The translations under genes and the position numbers were made by a program. A stretch of 64,000 bases of DNA from Eunapius fragilis (Eukaryota > Porifera > Demospongiae > Spongillida > Spongillidae), in the NCBI GenBank assembly GCA_963681505.1, contig OY811978.1, positions 9,869,288-9,933,287 on the forward strand, written 5' to 3'. Under the pieces are notes generated by a model. That model was not told the origin of the DNA. It saw only the letters and a program-made list of their open reading frames with translations, and ran no database searches. This document shows, piece after piece, positions 41,835 through 51,276 of the stretch. Position 1 is the stretch's first letter, and every line of letters begins with the position of its first letter.

Positions 41835-43520
41835 TACTTGACTCCTTCAGGTGTCATACATGGAGATACTTGACTCTTGCAGGAGTCATACATATTGAAA
41901 TACTTAACTCCTGCAGGAGTTATACATTGAAATACTTGACTCCTGCAAGAGTCAGACATATTGATTTACTTGACTCCTGCAGGAGTCATAATTGAAATAA
42001 TTGACTCCTGCAGGAGTCATACATTGAAATACTTGAGTGACATACTTGACTCCTGCAGGAGTCATACATTGAGATACTTGACTCCTGCAGGAGTCTTGCA
42101 TATTGACATACTTGACTCCTGCAGGAGTCATGCAAATATATGTATGACTCCTGCAGGAGTCATACATACTGACATACTTGACTCCTGCAGGAGTCATACA
42201 TACTGACATACTTGACTCCTGCAGGAGTCATGCATGTAGATACTTGACTCCTGCAGGAGTTATACATTGAGATACTTGACTCCTGCAAGAGTCTTGCATA
42301 CTGACATACTTGACTCCTGCAGGAGTCATGCAAATATATAGTTGACTCATGCAGGAGTCATACATACTGGCATACTTGAAATACTTCACTCCTGCACGAG
42401 TCATATATTGAAATACGTGACTCCTGCAGGAGTCATTCATAGTGACATATTTGACTCCTGCAGGAGTCATTCATGGAGATTGCTCACTCCTGCAGGAGTC
42501 ATACATATTGACATATGACTCCTGTAGTAGTCATTGATACTGACATACTTGACTCCTTCAGGTGTCATACATGGAGATACTTGACTCCTGCAGGAGTCAT
42601 ACATATTGAAATACTTGACCCCTGCAGGAGTTATACATTGAAATACTTGACTCCTGCAGGAGTCATAATTGAAATAATTGACTCCTGCAGGAGTCATACA
42701 TTGAAATACTTGAGTGACATACTTGACTCCTGCAGGAGTCATGCATACTGACATACTTGACACATGCAGGAGTCATGCAAAAGTACAGTTGACTCCTGCA
42801 GGAGTTATACATATTGACATACTTGACTCCGTCAGGAGTCATGCATAGTGACATACTTGACTCCTGCAGGAGTCATACATTGAGATACTTGACTCCTGCA
42901 GGAGTCATGCATACTGACATACTTGACTCCTGCAGGAGTCATGCAAATATATAGTTGACTCCTGCAGGAGTCATACATATTGACATACTTGACTCCTGCA
43001 GGACTCATACTTTCTGACATACTTGACTCCTGCAGGAGTCATACATGGAGATTGCTCACTCCTGCAGGAGTCATACAAATTGACATATGACTCCTGCAGG
43101 AGGCATTCTTACTGACATACTTGACTCCTGCAGGAGTCATGATTGGAGATACTTGACTCCTGCAGGAGTCATACATATTGACATATTTGACTCCTGCAGG
43201 AGTCATACATTGAAATACTTGAGTCCTGCGGGAGTCATACATTGAGATACTTGACTCCTGCAGGAGTCTTGCATACTGACATACTTGACTCCTGCAGGAG
43301 TCATGCAAATATATAGTTGACTCATGCAGGAGTCATATATACTGGCATACTTGAAATACTTCACTCCTGCACGAGTCATATATTGAAATACGTGACTCCT
43401 GCAGGAGTCATTCATAGTGACATATTTGACTCCTGCAGGAGTCATACATGGAGATTGCTCACTCCTGCCGGAGTTATACATATTGACATATGACTCCTGT
43501 AGTAGTCATTGATACTGACA
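41835..43520. repeat. Satellite C, block 5
   Basis: Palindromic units between two duplicated hairpin-ended elements, part of the 2541-bp duplication. Contains empty versions of the element's insertion site, for example near 42541 (GACATACTTGACTCC). Confidence 0.93.
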
Positions 43521-44375
43521 CACAAGTAAATAAAAACATTCTCTACGAGAAAGATGGTGGGATATAGGATTTGATTATGACATTGGTGGTGCAAAAAGCA
43601 AGGAAACAAGGTCTTATCAGAAGGGAAAATGTCGTAGTCCTATATTTAGCACATTTCTAGGACATGTGTTGTTTGTGTGCTAAATATAGGACTATGACAT
43701 TTCCCCTTCTGATAAGACCTTGTTACCTTGCTTTTTACACCACCAATGTCACAATCAAATCCTATATCCCACCAACTTTCTCGTAGAGAATGTTTTTATT
43801 TACTTGCTTTCTTTATTTTTTTTCATAACCATTTAATTATACAAGACATTAGTCTCGTACCCAGACCGTCTATGACGTAAGCGATTATCGCTGTAAACAG
43901 TATAATCACTACGTCCATACGTATGGACGTAGTGTTTACAGCGATAATCGCTTATGTCATAGACGGTCTGGGTACGAGACTAACAAGACATAGGAGGCTG
44001 ATAGTCGATTGTTTATCAATGTATTATATTATATAAAAGCGAGTCCTCCAGCCGATTCTGAAGCTATTGGTGTAATTTTCATCGCTTAGAAATGTTCCTG
44101 TCCTGAGTTATGCGTGGGCAAGAAGGAGAAGACGACCCGCCCCTTGTTCCGAGACAGGGTACGAGGACGGGCAGTACACTCTTGTTCTCAACAACCACGC
44201 GGTTCAGCGACATGAAACAAAAACGAAACTACTCATTTTTGACTTCTAGATCGATTGCTAAAAGAAGCTACACGACCCGATCGTCGGGAGTGTTGTTACA
44301 GACGGGTCGCGTTCTTTTAATGACATTCATAGTCGGGGTCAAATCCTATATGGAAGTTTCTAACGAAACTCCCGA
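43521..44375 (-). mobile_element. Hairpin-ended element, main subfamily, copy 3 (855 bp)
   Basis: Copy of the element at 40980 at an offset of 2541, with identical length, order and junctions. It contains the palindrome at 43522-43806 and the MITE at 43850-43982 with its ACAAGACAT duplications. It is a passenger of the tandem duplication. Confidence 0.82.
43850..43982. mobile_element. 133-bp palindromic MITE, copy 3
   Basis: Same termini and 9-bp flanking duplication as at 41309, with the 8-nt asymmetric AGTATAAT on the left of the centre. Confidence 0.86.
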
Positions 44376-46277
44376 TACTTGACTCCTTCAGGTGTCATAC
44401 ATGGAGATACTTGACTCTTGCAGGAGTCATACATATTGAAATACTTAACTCCTGCAGGAGTTATACATTGAAATACTTGACTCCTGCAAGAGTCAGACAT
44501 ATTGATTTACTTGACTCCTGCAGGAGTCATAATTGAAATAATTGACTCCTGCAGGAGTCATACATTGAAATACTTGAGTGACATACTTGACTCCTGCAGG
44601 AGTCATACATTGAGATACTTGACTCCTGCAGGAGTCTTGCATACTGACATACTTGACTCCTGCAGGAGTCATGCAAATATATGTATGACTCCTGCAGGAG
44701 TCATACATACTGACATACTTGACTCCTGCAGGAGTCATACATACTGACATACTTGACTCCTGCAGGAGTCATGCATGTAGATACTTGACTCCTGCAGGAG
44801 TTATACATTGAGATACTTGACTCCTGCAAGAGTCTTGCATACTGACATACTTGACTCCTGCAGGAGTCATGCAAATATATAGTTGACTCATGCAGGAGTC
44901 ATACATACTGGCATACTTGAAATACTTCACTCCTGCACGAGTCATATATTGGAATACGTGACTCCTGCAGGAGTCATTCATAGTGACATATTTGACTCCT
45001 GCAGGAGTCATTCATGGAGATTGCTCACTCCTGCCGGAGTCATACATATTGACATATGACTCCTGTAGTAGTCATTGATAGTGACATACTTGACTCCTTC
45101 AGGTGTCATACATGGAGATACTTGACTCCTGCAGGAGTCATGCATATTGAAATACTTGACTCCTGCAGGAGTTATACATTGAAATACTTGACTCCTGCAG
45201 GAGTCATAATTGAAATAATTGACTCCTGCAGGAGTCATACATTGAAATACTTGAGTGACATACTTGACTCCTGCAGGAGTCATGCATACTGACATACTTG
45301 ACTCATGCAGGAGTCATGCAAAAGTACAGTTGACTCCTGCAGGAGTTATACATATTGACATACTTGACTCCGTCAGGAGTCATGCATAGTGACATACTTG
45401 ACTCCTGCAGGAGTCATACATTGAGATACTTGACTCCTGCAGGAGTCATGCATACTGACATACTTGACTCCTGCAGGAGTCATGCAAATATATAGTTGAC
45501 TCCTGCAGGAGACATACATATTGACATAATTGACTCCTGCAGGACTCATACTTTCTGACATACTTGACTCCTGCAGGAGTCATACATGGAGATTGCTCAC
45601 TCCTGCAGGAGTCATACAAATTGACATATGACTCCTGCAGGAGGCATTCTTACTGACATACTTGACTCCTGCAGGAGTCATGATTGGAGATACTTGACTC
45701 CTGCAGGAGTCATACATATTGACATATTTGACTCCTGCAGGAGTCATACATTGAAATACTTGAGTCCTGCGGGAGTCATACATTGAGATACTTGACTCCT
45801 GCAGGAGTCAATGATACTGACATACTTGACTCCTGCAGGTGTCATGTATGGAGATCTATGACTCCTGCAAGAGTCTTACATATTGATATTCTTGACTCCT
45901 GCAGGAGTCATTCATTGAAATACTTCACTCCTGCACGAGTCATATATTGAAATACGTGACTCCTGCAGGAGTCATTCATAGTGACATATTTGACTCCTGC
46001 AGGAGTCATTCATGGAGATTGCTCACTCCTGCCGGAGTCATACATATTGACATATGACTCCTGCAGTAGTCATTGATACTGACATACTTGACTCCTTCAG
46101 GTGTCATACATGGAGATACTTGACTCCTGCAGGAGTCATACATATAGAAATACTTGACTCCTGCAGGAGTCATACATTGAAATACTTGACTCCTGCAGGA
46201 GTCAGACATATTGATATACTTGATTCCTGCAGGAGTCATAATTGAAATAATTGACTCCTGCAGGAGTCATATACATT
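44376..46277. repeat. Satellite C, block 6, left flank of the LTR element
   Basis: Palindromic units. The stretch from about 45540 to 46277 matches 52089-52826 at an offset of 6549, so the flank of the retrotransposon has an empty counterpart inside the window. The last four bases, CATT (46274-46277), are the left target duplication. Confidence 0.93.
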
Positions 46278-46394
46278 TGTAGCGCATGCGCTATAGCTGC
46301 ATGCTCTTATTATGGACATGCGCAGTGTTTACACCTGAGGGTATTTAATGACGTGCTGTACGATCTTATTTGATTAAACACTTGGATTGCTACA
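46278..46394 (+). repeat. 5' LTR, 117 bp
   Basis: Begins TGTAGC and ends GCTACA, a 6-bp terminal inversion with TG...CA ends. Very short for an LTR. It holds a perfect 14-bp palindrome, TAGCGCATGCGCTA, a TATA-like TATTTAA at 46342-46348 and a possible ATTAAA polyadenylation signal at 46373-46378. Identical to the right LTR by direct comparison. Confidence 0.96.
46342..46348 (+). promoter_or_regulatory. TATA-like box in 5' LTR
   Basis: TATTTAA, 47-53 bp before the LTR end. Position suits a core promoter giving a short R-U5. The transcription start is not determined from sequence. Confidence 0.35.
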
Positions 46395-49300
46395 CTGGTA
46401 TCAGAAGTGGGATCGGACCGAATGCTACATTGCCGAGCAGGAAGAGCGGAAGGCTGTTCGGTTTAGCGCTAGACCGCCCGCTCGGTTTGCTAAGGGCGCT
46501 GACTTCAATCTCTGGGTCAAAAGGTTAGAACTGTACTTCAGGGAAGCGAAGGTCCCGGATAACAAGCGAGGAGAGGAGTTGGTAGCGCTGTTGGAAGACG
46601 ACGCATTTCGGGTAGTGAGTCAGTCGGGTTTTGTTAGCGGTGACGGTGTGGAGTATGAAGAGGTGAAGAAATGTCTGCAGGAGCAGTATGCGCCAAAAGG
46701 AGTCGAACTGGAATGGCAGCGCAAACTGCACTCAGCCCACCAGGAGAGACCCGAGACCCTGTTAGAATTTTCAGGGCGGTTGCGGATGCTGGCGGACAAG
46801 GCTTACTCTTCGTGGTCGGCGGAAAGACGACTTGAAATGGCGCGTGAGCAATTTATTCACGGTGTTATCTCTCCTTCTGTGCAGATGAGGCTTTTGAGGA
46901 AGCAACCAGAGTCGTTGGAGGCTGCACTTGCTTTGGCTAGCCAGTGGGAATCAGTGGAGCTGGCTCAACAAAGCCTACGCGGAGAGAAACAGGGGTCAGG
47001 TGCGAGTCTTGCCGTGTCAGGTGAACGAGACCTGGTACAAGGTGCATTGCGAGCTAATACGGTGGAAGAGTTGGCGTTACAAGTCCAACAGCTGTCACAG
47101 GAGATTAGTAAGTTGTCAAGTCGGGAAGTCGGTGAGAAAAGGAGCGCTCCGAAAAGGGTCCCTGTCTGTTGGAACTGCAAGCAAAAAGGGCATACACGGC
47201 GCAATTGTCCTCAGCGGAAGGAACGGAGTGTATCTCCGAAGGAGATTGGGAAGGACAGGTCAGTGAAGTACACATCGGCTGTGGCATGCACGTTGATACT
47301 GCAGGGTATGGTTGGGGGTCGTCCCACACGTATGCTAGTGGATACAGGATCATCCGTTACCCTTGTGCATGAAAAGGTGTGGAATGACATTTCTGAAGAC
47401 AGGAAACTCTTGACACCCCAATGTCCTGTGATGGCAGTTAATGGAGACTCGTTAAGTCTATGTGGACAGATTGACCTTGATCTTATGGTGGGAAAGCATG
47501 TGAGAACTCATACTGTCCTTGTTGTGCGTGAGATGACGCAGGAGTGTTTATTGGGAACAGACTTTCTAGAACAATACGGGTGTGTTGTTGACCTGGAGAG
47601 AAGAACAATGATCATGTTAGGCGAAACAATACCTCTAGACACCTTGTACGGGTCATGTATTTCTACATGTCATGTGTTTGTACAGGAGACAGCTGTCGTG
47701 CCACCCTATCACGAGATGCGATTGCAGGTTCAGTTGGAAGGTGCGAAAACGGACGGGGACTATGTGGGTCTGTTCCAGCCAAAGGCGGAAATGTCTACTC
47801 AACGCGGACTTCTGTTTGCCTGTTCTGTATCTCCTGTCCATGATGGCAAAGCAGTAGTTCAGCTGGTGAACCCCTCTGCAGTTCCTGTAACACTGCATTG
47901 CAAGGAGAAGGTTGGTCAGGTATCCCCATGGGATGGAAGAGAGGGAGCGAATATGGTTGAGCCTGCATTGGGCACACGGCTTCCAGCCCGATCAACAGAG
48001 GCAATTGGTAAAGCAGTTGGGGAATTAATGGGTGACACATCGGGGTTGTCAAGGGAGGAGTGTGCTAAGTTGAAAACAATTTTACATCATTTCTCAGATG
48101 TAATTTCTGTAGGTGACGGTGATTTAGGGCGTACCAATGTCTTACGTCATACCATCAACTCAGGTGACACCCCCCCTGTTCATCAGCCGGCGCGGAGGCT
48201 TCCGTTTCATCAACGTGACGTGGTACAGAAAATGATCCAGGGAATGCTCCAACAGGGGATAATAGAGCCGTCCGGAGGAGCATGGGCCTCGCCTATTGTT
48301 CTGGTTAGGAAAAAGGACGGTTCATACAGGTTTTGTGTAGATTTTCGTCGCCTGAATAGCGTAACAAAAAAAGACGTGCACCCTCTTCCCAGGATTGATG
48401 ATGCTCTGGACACTTTATCCGGCTCCAAGTGGTTTTCAACCTTAGATTTGGCAAGTGGCTACTGGCAGGTAGAAATGGATCCTGCGGACAAGGAGAAAAC
48501 TGCGTTCATCACTCCGTTTGGTCTACATCAGTTCCGAGTAATGCCGTTCGGACTAACGAACGCTCCAAGCACGTTTCAGCGGTTAATGAGTATGGTCCTG
48601 GCAGGACTCAGTTGGGTAACATGCTTGGTATACCTTGATGATATCATCATTTTTAGTCGAACGGTGGAAGAGCACTTGCAGCGGCTTACAGAGGTGCTAC
48701 AGAGGCTTAAGGAGGCGGGGCTGAAGATCAAGCCTAGCAAATGCCATCTGCTTTGCAAGAGTGTGCGGTATCTGGGCTACGTGGTTTCAGAGAAGGGTAT
48801 AGCTGCGGATGCTGACAAGATCAAGTGCGTCGAAAACTGGCCTACGCCCACTGACCATGAAAGCCTGCGACAGTTCTTGGGGTTTGCTTCCTATTATAGG
48901 AAATTCATTCGCAATTTTGCAGACACCGCTGCTCCTCTTCATGCACTAACAGAAAAATCCAAACCCTGGCACTGGACTGAACTGTGTGATAAGGCATTTG
49001 TGGCTTTAAAGGGTAAGTTAGCTTCGCCCCCTATTTTATCCTTCCCACAGTTCGACAGAACATTTGTGGTTGATGCTGACGCCAGTCAGGAGGGTGTTGG
49101 AGCAGTACTATCACACTTGGACGATGGAAGGGTGATCGCATATGCTAGTAGGGTGCTTACAAAGGCGGAATGCCAATATTGTGCAACGAGACGTGAGTTG
49201 TTGGCATTGGTATGGTCAGTTCGTCAGTTTCGGGCTTATCTATGGGGACGAAGGTTTATTGTTCGCACCGACCACAGCGCGCTTCGTTGGTTACGTAGTT

Positions 49301-51132
49301 TTAAAGACCCCCAGGGCCAGGTGGCGAGGTGGCTAGAGATTCTTGCTGAATTTGATTTTGATGTTATTCATCGTCCAGGTCTTCGTCATGGCAATGCAGA
49401 CGCCCTTTCAAGGATCCAGTGTAAGCAGTGTGGTATGCACAATGGCATTGCCATGCCGTGTTTGTTCCACAATGCGTTTGGGGCCGTTAATGGTAACGGT
49501 GGTAATTTGTGGTCTGGATCGAATGTGCATTCTGAGGCAGGCCTCTCCGTTTTGCCACTGGAGAACTCTAAGGAGATGCAGGGGTCTGATGCTGATCTTC
49601 GAAGGGTAATTTCCTGGATAGAAAACTCGTCTCCACCAGCTGCTTTGCCAAGTGAGGGCAGTTACACTCTGCAGACATTGTGGGCACAGTATAAACACCT
49701 GGTAGTTCGGGATGGGGTTCTGTTTAGACAGTGGGAAGATGTTCCGGGAAAGGGTTGCAATAAACATCTTCAGTTGGTAGTACCTCGGAGTTGGATAGGC
49801 TCTGTCCTGCAGCAACTTCATAACTCTCCCAGTGGTGGCCATCTTGGAATGTTCAAGACTTTGGAGAAAGTCCGTTCCCGTTTTTACTGGCCGGGTCAGC
49901 GCCATGACATCGAAGACTGGTGTCGAGCTTGTGAATTGTGTGCGGCACGGAAGTCACCTCCACGGCGCAATCGTGCCCCAATGCAGCAGGTGTTGGCTGG
50001 TGGCCCATTCCAGCGTGTGGCCATGGACATCCTGGGTCCTCTGCCGCTCACGGATAGAGGGAACAAGTACATTCTAGTGTTAGGGGATTATTTTACAAAA
50101 TGGGTGGAGTCTTATCCAATACCTAACATGGAAGCAAAAACTATTGCTAACGTGTTTGTTAGTCATTTTGTCAGCAGGTTTGGAGCCCCTGATGTTCTGC
50201 ACACCGATCAGGGGAGGAACTTTGAGTCCGCCCTGTTTAAGGAAGTGTGTTTGCTGTTGGGAGTTCAGAAGACAAGGACTACGCCTTATCACCCGCAATC
50301 TGATGGGCTGGTCGAACGCTTTAATCGAACTTTGCTTGATCTCCTTAGCATTGCATCGAGGGAGGATGAACAGAATTGGGACCTCTGTATTCCAGCAGTG
50401 ATGCTAGCCTATCGTACAAGTGTGCAGGAGTCCACTGGGTGTACGCCATATTTCCTCCTCTTCGGACGTGAGGCCAGGCTGCCGGTGGATGTCATGTTTG
50501 GGTTGCCTCCAGATGTTCCACCTCAGCCGGTACACCAATACAGCAAAGATTTGAGAGCTCGACTGGATACTGCGTATGAGAGGGTGCGAGAACGGTTAGG
50601 TTGGCGGCAGCGCCGTCAGAAGGTGGTGTATGACCGCAGACGGACGGGAAGGCCGTATGGGATTGGTGAATGGGTTTGGTTGTATTGTCCTGCTGTGCCC
50701 AGGGGGAAGTCGGCTAAATTACACTCTTATTGGCAGGGTCCATATAAAGTTGTGAAAGTGTTCAGTAATGTGTTATACTTGATCCAACACAGGGACTCCA
50801 CTCGCAAGAAAGTTGTTGTTCATTTTGACAGGTTGAAGCCGTGTGCACGGGGAGGTACATACGAACAAGGGACAACCGCACCACGTGATGCAGCTGTTTT
50901 TTCTGAGGCTGAGGAATCAGATGTATCCGATGCTGAGGAAACTGAAGATGACAACTTGGAGATTGCTCCTCAAGAGGATAATCTCGACCCAGAGCGCCAG
51001 GAGGAGCAACATGAAGTGGAGCCTCGGGATGATCAGCAGGAACAGCCGCCAGTGGAGCCATTGCCACTTCTCCGACAGTCGAAAAGATTAAGGAGTCGGC
51101 CGGACAGATTTGGAACAAACATTTTTGACTAG
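46387..51132 (+). CDS. Gag-Pol polyprotein of the LTR retrotransposon
   Basis: A single frame of 1581 codons encoding particle, protease, reverse transcriptase, RNase H and integrase, with no frameshift or stop between gag and pol. Gag is about residues 25-250 and ends in a zinc knuckle, C261-C264-H269-C274 (CX2CX4HX4C). The protease motif DTGSS is at 319-323. RT spans about 620-800 with LDLASGYWQ near 686 and catalytic YLDD at 749-752. RNase H has acidic residues in DADAS (896-900), E937, D962 and D1005. Integrase has H1145, H1152, C1182 and C1185, then D1214, D1274 and E1310 (DX35E), and a GPY module at 1451-1453. The tail is acidic, then basic. Oddity: the frame opens after a TAA at 46375, crosses the LTR end and primer site, and has no ATG until codon 134 (46786), which is inside gag. 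I list the TTG at 46387 only as an outer limit, so the true start is unresolved and may be non-AUG. Confidence 0.95.
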   Translation: MLHWYQKWDRTECYIAEQEERKAVRFSARPPARFAKGADFNLWVKRLELYFREAKVPDNKRGEELVALLEDDAFRVVSQSGFVSGDGVEYEEVKKCLQEQYAPKGVELEWQRKLHSAHQERPETLLEFSGRLRMLADKAYSSWSAERRLEMAREQFIHGVISPSVQMRLLRKQPESLEAALALASQWESVELAQQSLRGEKQGSGASLAVSGERDLVQGALRANTVEELALQVQQLSQEISKLSSREVGEKRSAPKRVPVCWNCKQKGHTRRNCPQRKERSVSPKEIGKDRSVKYTSAVACTLILQGMVGGRPTRMLVDTGSSVTLVHEKVWNDISEDRKLLTPQCPVMAVNGDSLSLCGQIDLDLMVGKHVRTHTVLVVREMTQECLLGTDFLEQYGCVVDLERRTMIMLGETIPLDTLYGSCISTCHVFVQETAVVPPYHEMRLQVQLEGAKTDGDYVGLFQPKAEMSTQRGLLFACSVSPVHDGKAVVQLVNPSAVPVTLHCKEKVGQVSPWDGREGANMVEPALGTRLPARSTEAIGKAVGELMGDTSGLSREECAKLKTILHHFSDVISVGDGDLGRTNVLRHTINSGDTPPVHQPARRLPFHQRDVVQKMIQGMLQQGIIEPSGGAWASPIVLVRKKDGSYRFCVDFRRLNSVTKKDVHPLPRIDDALDTLSGSKWFSTLDLASGYWQVEMDPADKEKTAFITPFGLHQFRVMPFGLTNAPSTFQRLMSMVLAGLSWVTCLVYLDDIIIFSRTVEEHLQRLTEVLQRLKEAGLKIKPSKCHLLCKSVRYLGYVVSEKGIAADADKIKCVENWPTPTDHESLRQFLGFASYYRKFIRNFADTAAPLHALTEKSKPWHWTELCDKAFVALKGKLASPPILSFPQFDRTFVVDADASQEGVGAVLSHLDDGRVIAYASRVLTKAECQYCATRRELLALVWSVRQFRAYLWGRRFIVRTDHSALRWLRSFKDPQGQVARWLEILAEFDFDVIHRPGLRHGNADALSRIQCKQCGMHNGIAMPCLFHNAFGAVNGNGGNLWSGSNVHSEAGLSVLPLENSKEMQGSDADLRRVISWIENSSPPAALPSEGSYTLQTLWAQYKHLVVRDGVLFRQWEDVPGKGCNKHLQLVVPRSWIGSVLQQLHNSPSGGHLGMFKTLEKVRSRFYWPGQRHDIEDWCRACELCAARKSPPRRNRAPMQQVLAGGPFQRVAMDILGPLPLTDRGNKYILVLGDYFTKWVESYPIPNMEAKTIANVFVSHFVSRFGAPDVLHTDQGRNFESALFKEVCLLLGVQKTRTTPYHPQSDGLVERFNRTLLDLLSIASREDEQNWDLCIPAVMLAYRTSVQESTGCTPYFLLFGREARLPVDVMFGLPPDVPPQPVHQYSKDLRARLDTAYERVRERLGWRQRRQKVVYDRRRTGRPYGIGEWVWLYCPAVPRGKSAKLHSYWQGPYKVVKVFSNVLYLIQHRDSTRKKVVVHFDRLKPCARGGTYEQGTTAPRDAAVFSEAEESDVSDAEETEDDNLEIAPQEDNLDPERQEEQHEVEPRDDQQEQPPVEPLPLLRQSKRLRSRPDRFGTNIFD
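46396..46415 (+). other. Primer-binding site, tRNA-Leu-like
   Basis: TGGTATCAGAAGTGGGATCG starts one base after the left LTR. Its TGG pairs with the tRNA CCA end. From general knowledge of tRNA 3' ends, the complement resembles the CCCACTTCTGACACCA end of a leucine tRNA, with one or two mismatches. The tRNA identity is inference. Confidence 0.7.
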
Positions 51133-51145
51133 AGACAGATTCACT

Positions 51146-51159
51146 AGGAGGGGGGATAG
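51146..51159 (+). other. Polypurine tract
   Basis: AGGAGGGGGGATAG directly precedes the right LTR and is the expected primer for plus-strand DNA synthesis. Confidence 0.85.
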
Positions 51160-51276
51160 TGTAGCGCATGCGCTATAGCTGCATGCTCTTATTATGGACA
51201 TGCGCAGTGTTTACACCTGAGGGTATTTAATGACGTGCTGTACGATCTTATTTGATTAAACACTTGGATTGCTACA
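51160..51276 (+). repeat. 3' LTR, 117 bp
   Basis: Identical to the left LTR over all 117 bp, with ATTAAA at 51255-51260. It is followed by the target duplication CATT and resumption of the satellite (GAAATACTTGAG). Confidence 0.96.

Larger units (their letters stand above)
40700..45781. repeat. 2541-bp tandem duplication spanning satellite C and a transposon
   Basis: 40700-43240 repeats as 43241-45781 at a constant offset of 2541. It carries the whole hairpin-ended element (40980-41834 to 43521-44375) and its satellite flanks, so the copy at 43521 arose by satellite duplication, not transposition. Few differences are seen, for example TTCTTACCC near 41281 versus TTCATAACC near 43822. Confidence 0.87.
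46278..51276 (+). mobile_element. Complete Ty3/gypsy-type LTR retrotransposon, 4999 bp
   Basis: Two identical 117-bp LTRs bound a single gag-pol frame, with a primer-binding site after the left LTR and a purine tract before the right LTR. CATT is duplicated at 46274-46277 and 51277-51280. The empty site at 52823-52826 confirms a 4-bp duplication by coordinates: left flank offset 6549, right flank offset 1546. Identical LTRs, an unbroken frame and insertion after the local satellite duplication all indicate a recent, possibly competent, insertion. The order protease, RT, RNase H, integrase places it in Ty3/gypsy (Metaviridae). No env-like frame and no chromodomain are seen. Confidence 0.97.

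Noticed and set aside
41569..41841. A 90-codon frame kept open in three element copies as a possible transposon protein
   Set aside because: The copies are products of recent satellite duplication and nearly identical, so openness is not evidence of selection. No motif is recognised and the diverged copy does not show it.
46928..50401. Small frames on both strands inside the retrotransposon
   Set aside because: Out-of-frame shadows of gag-pol with no domains of their own.
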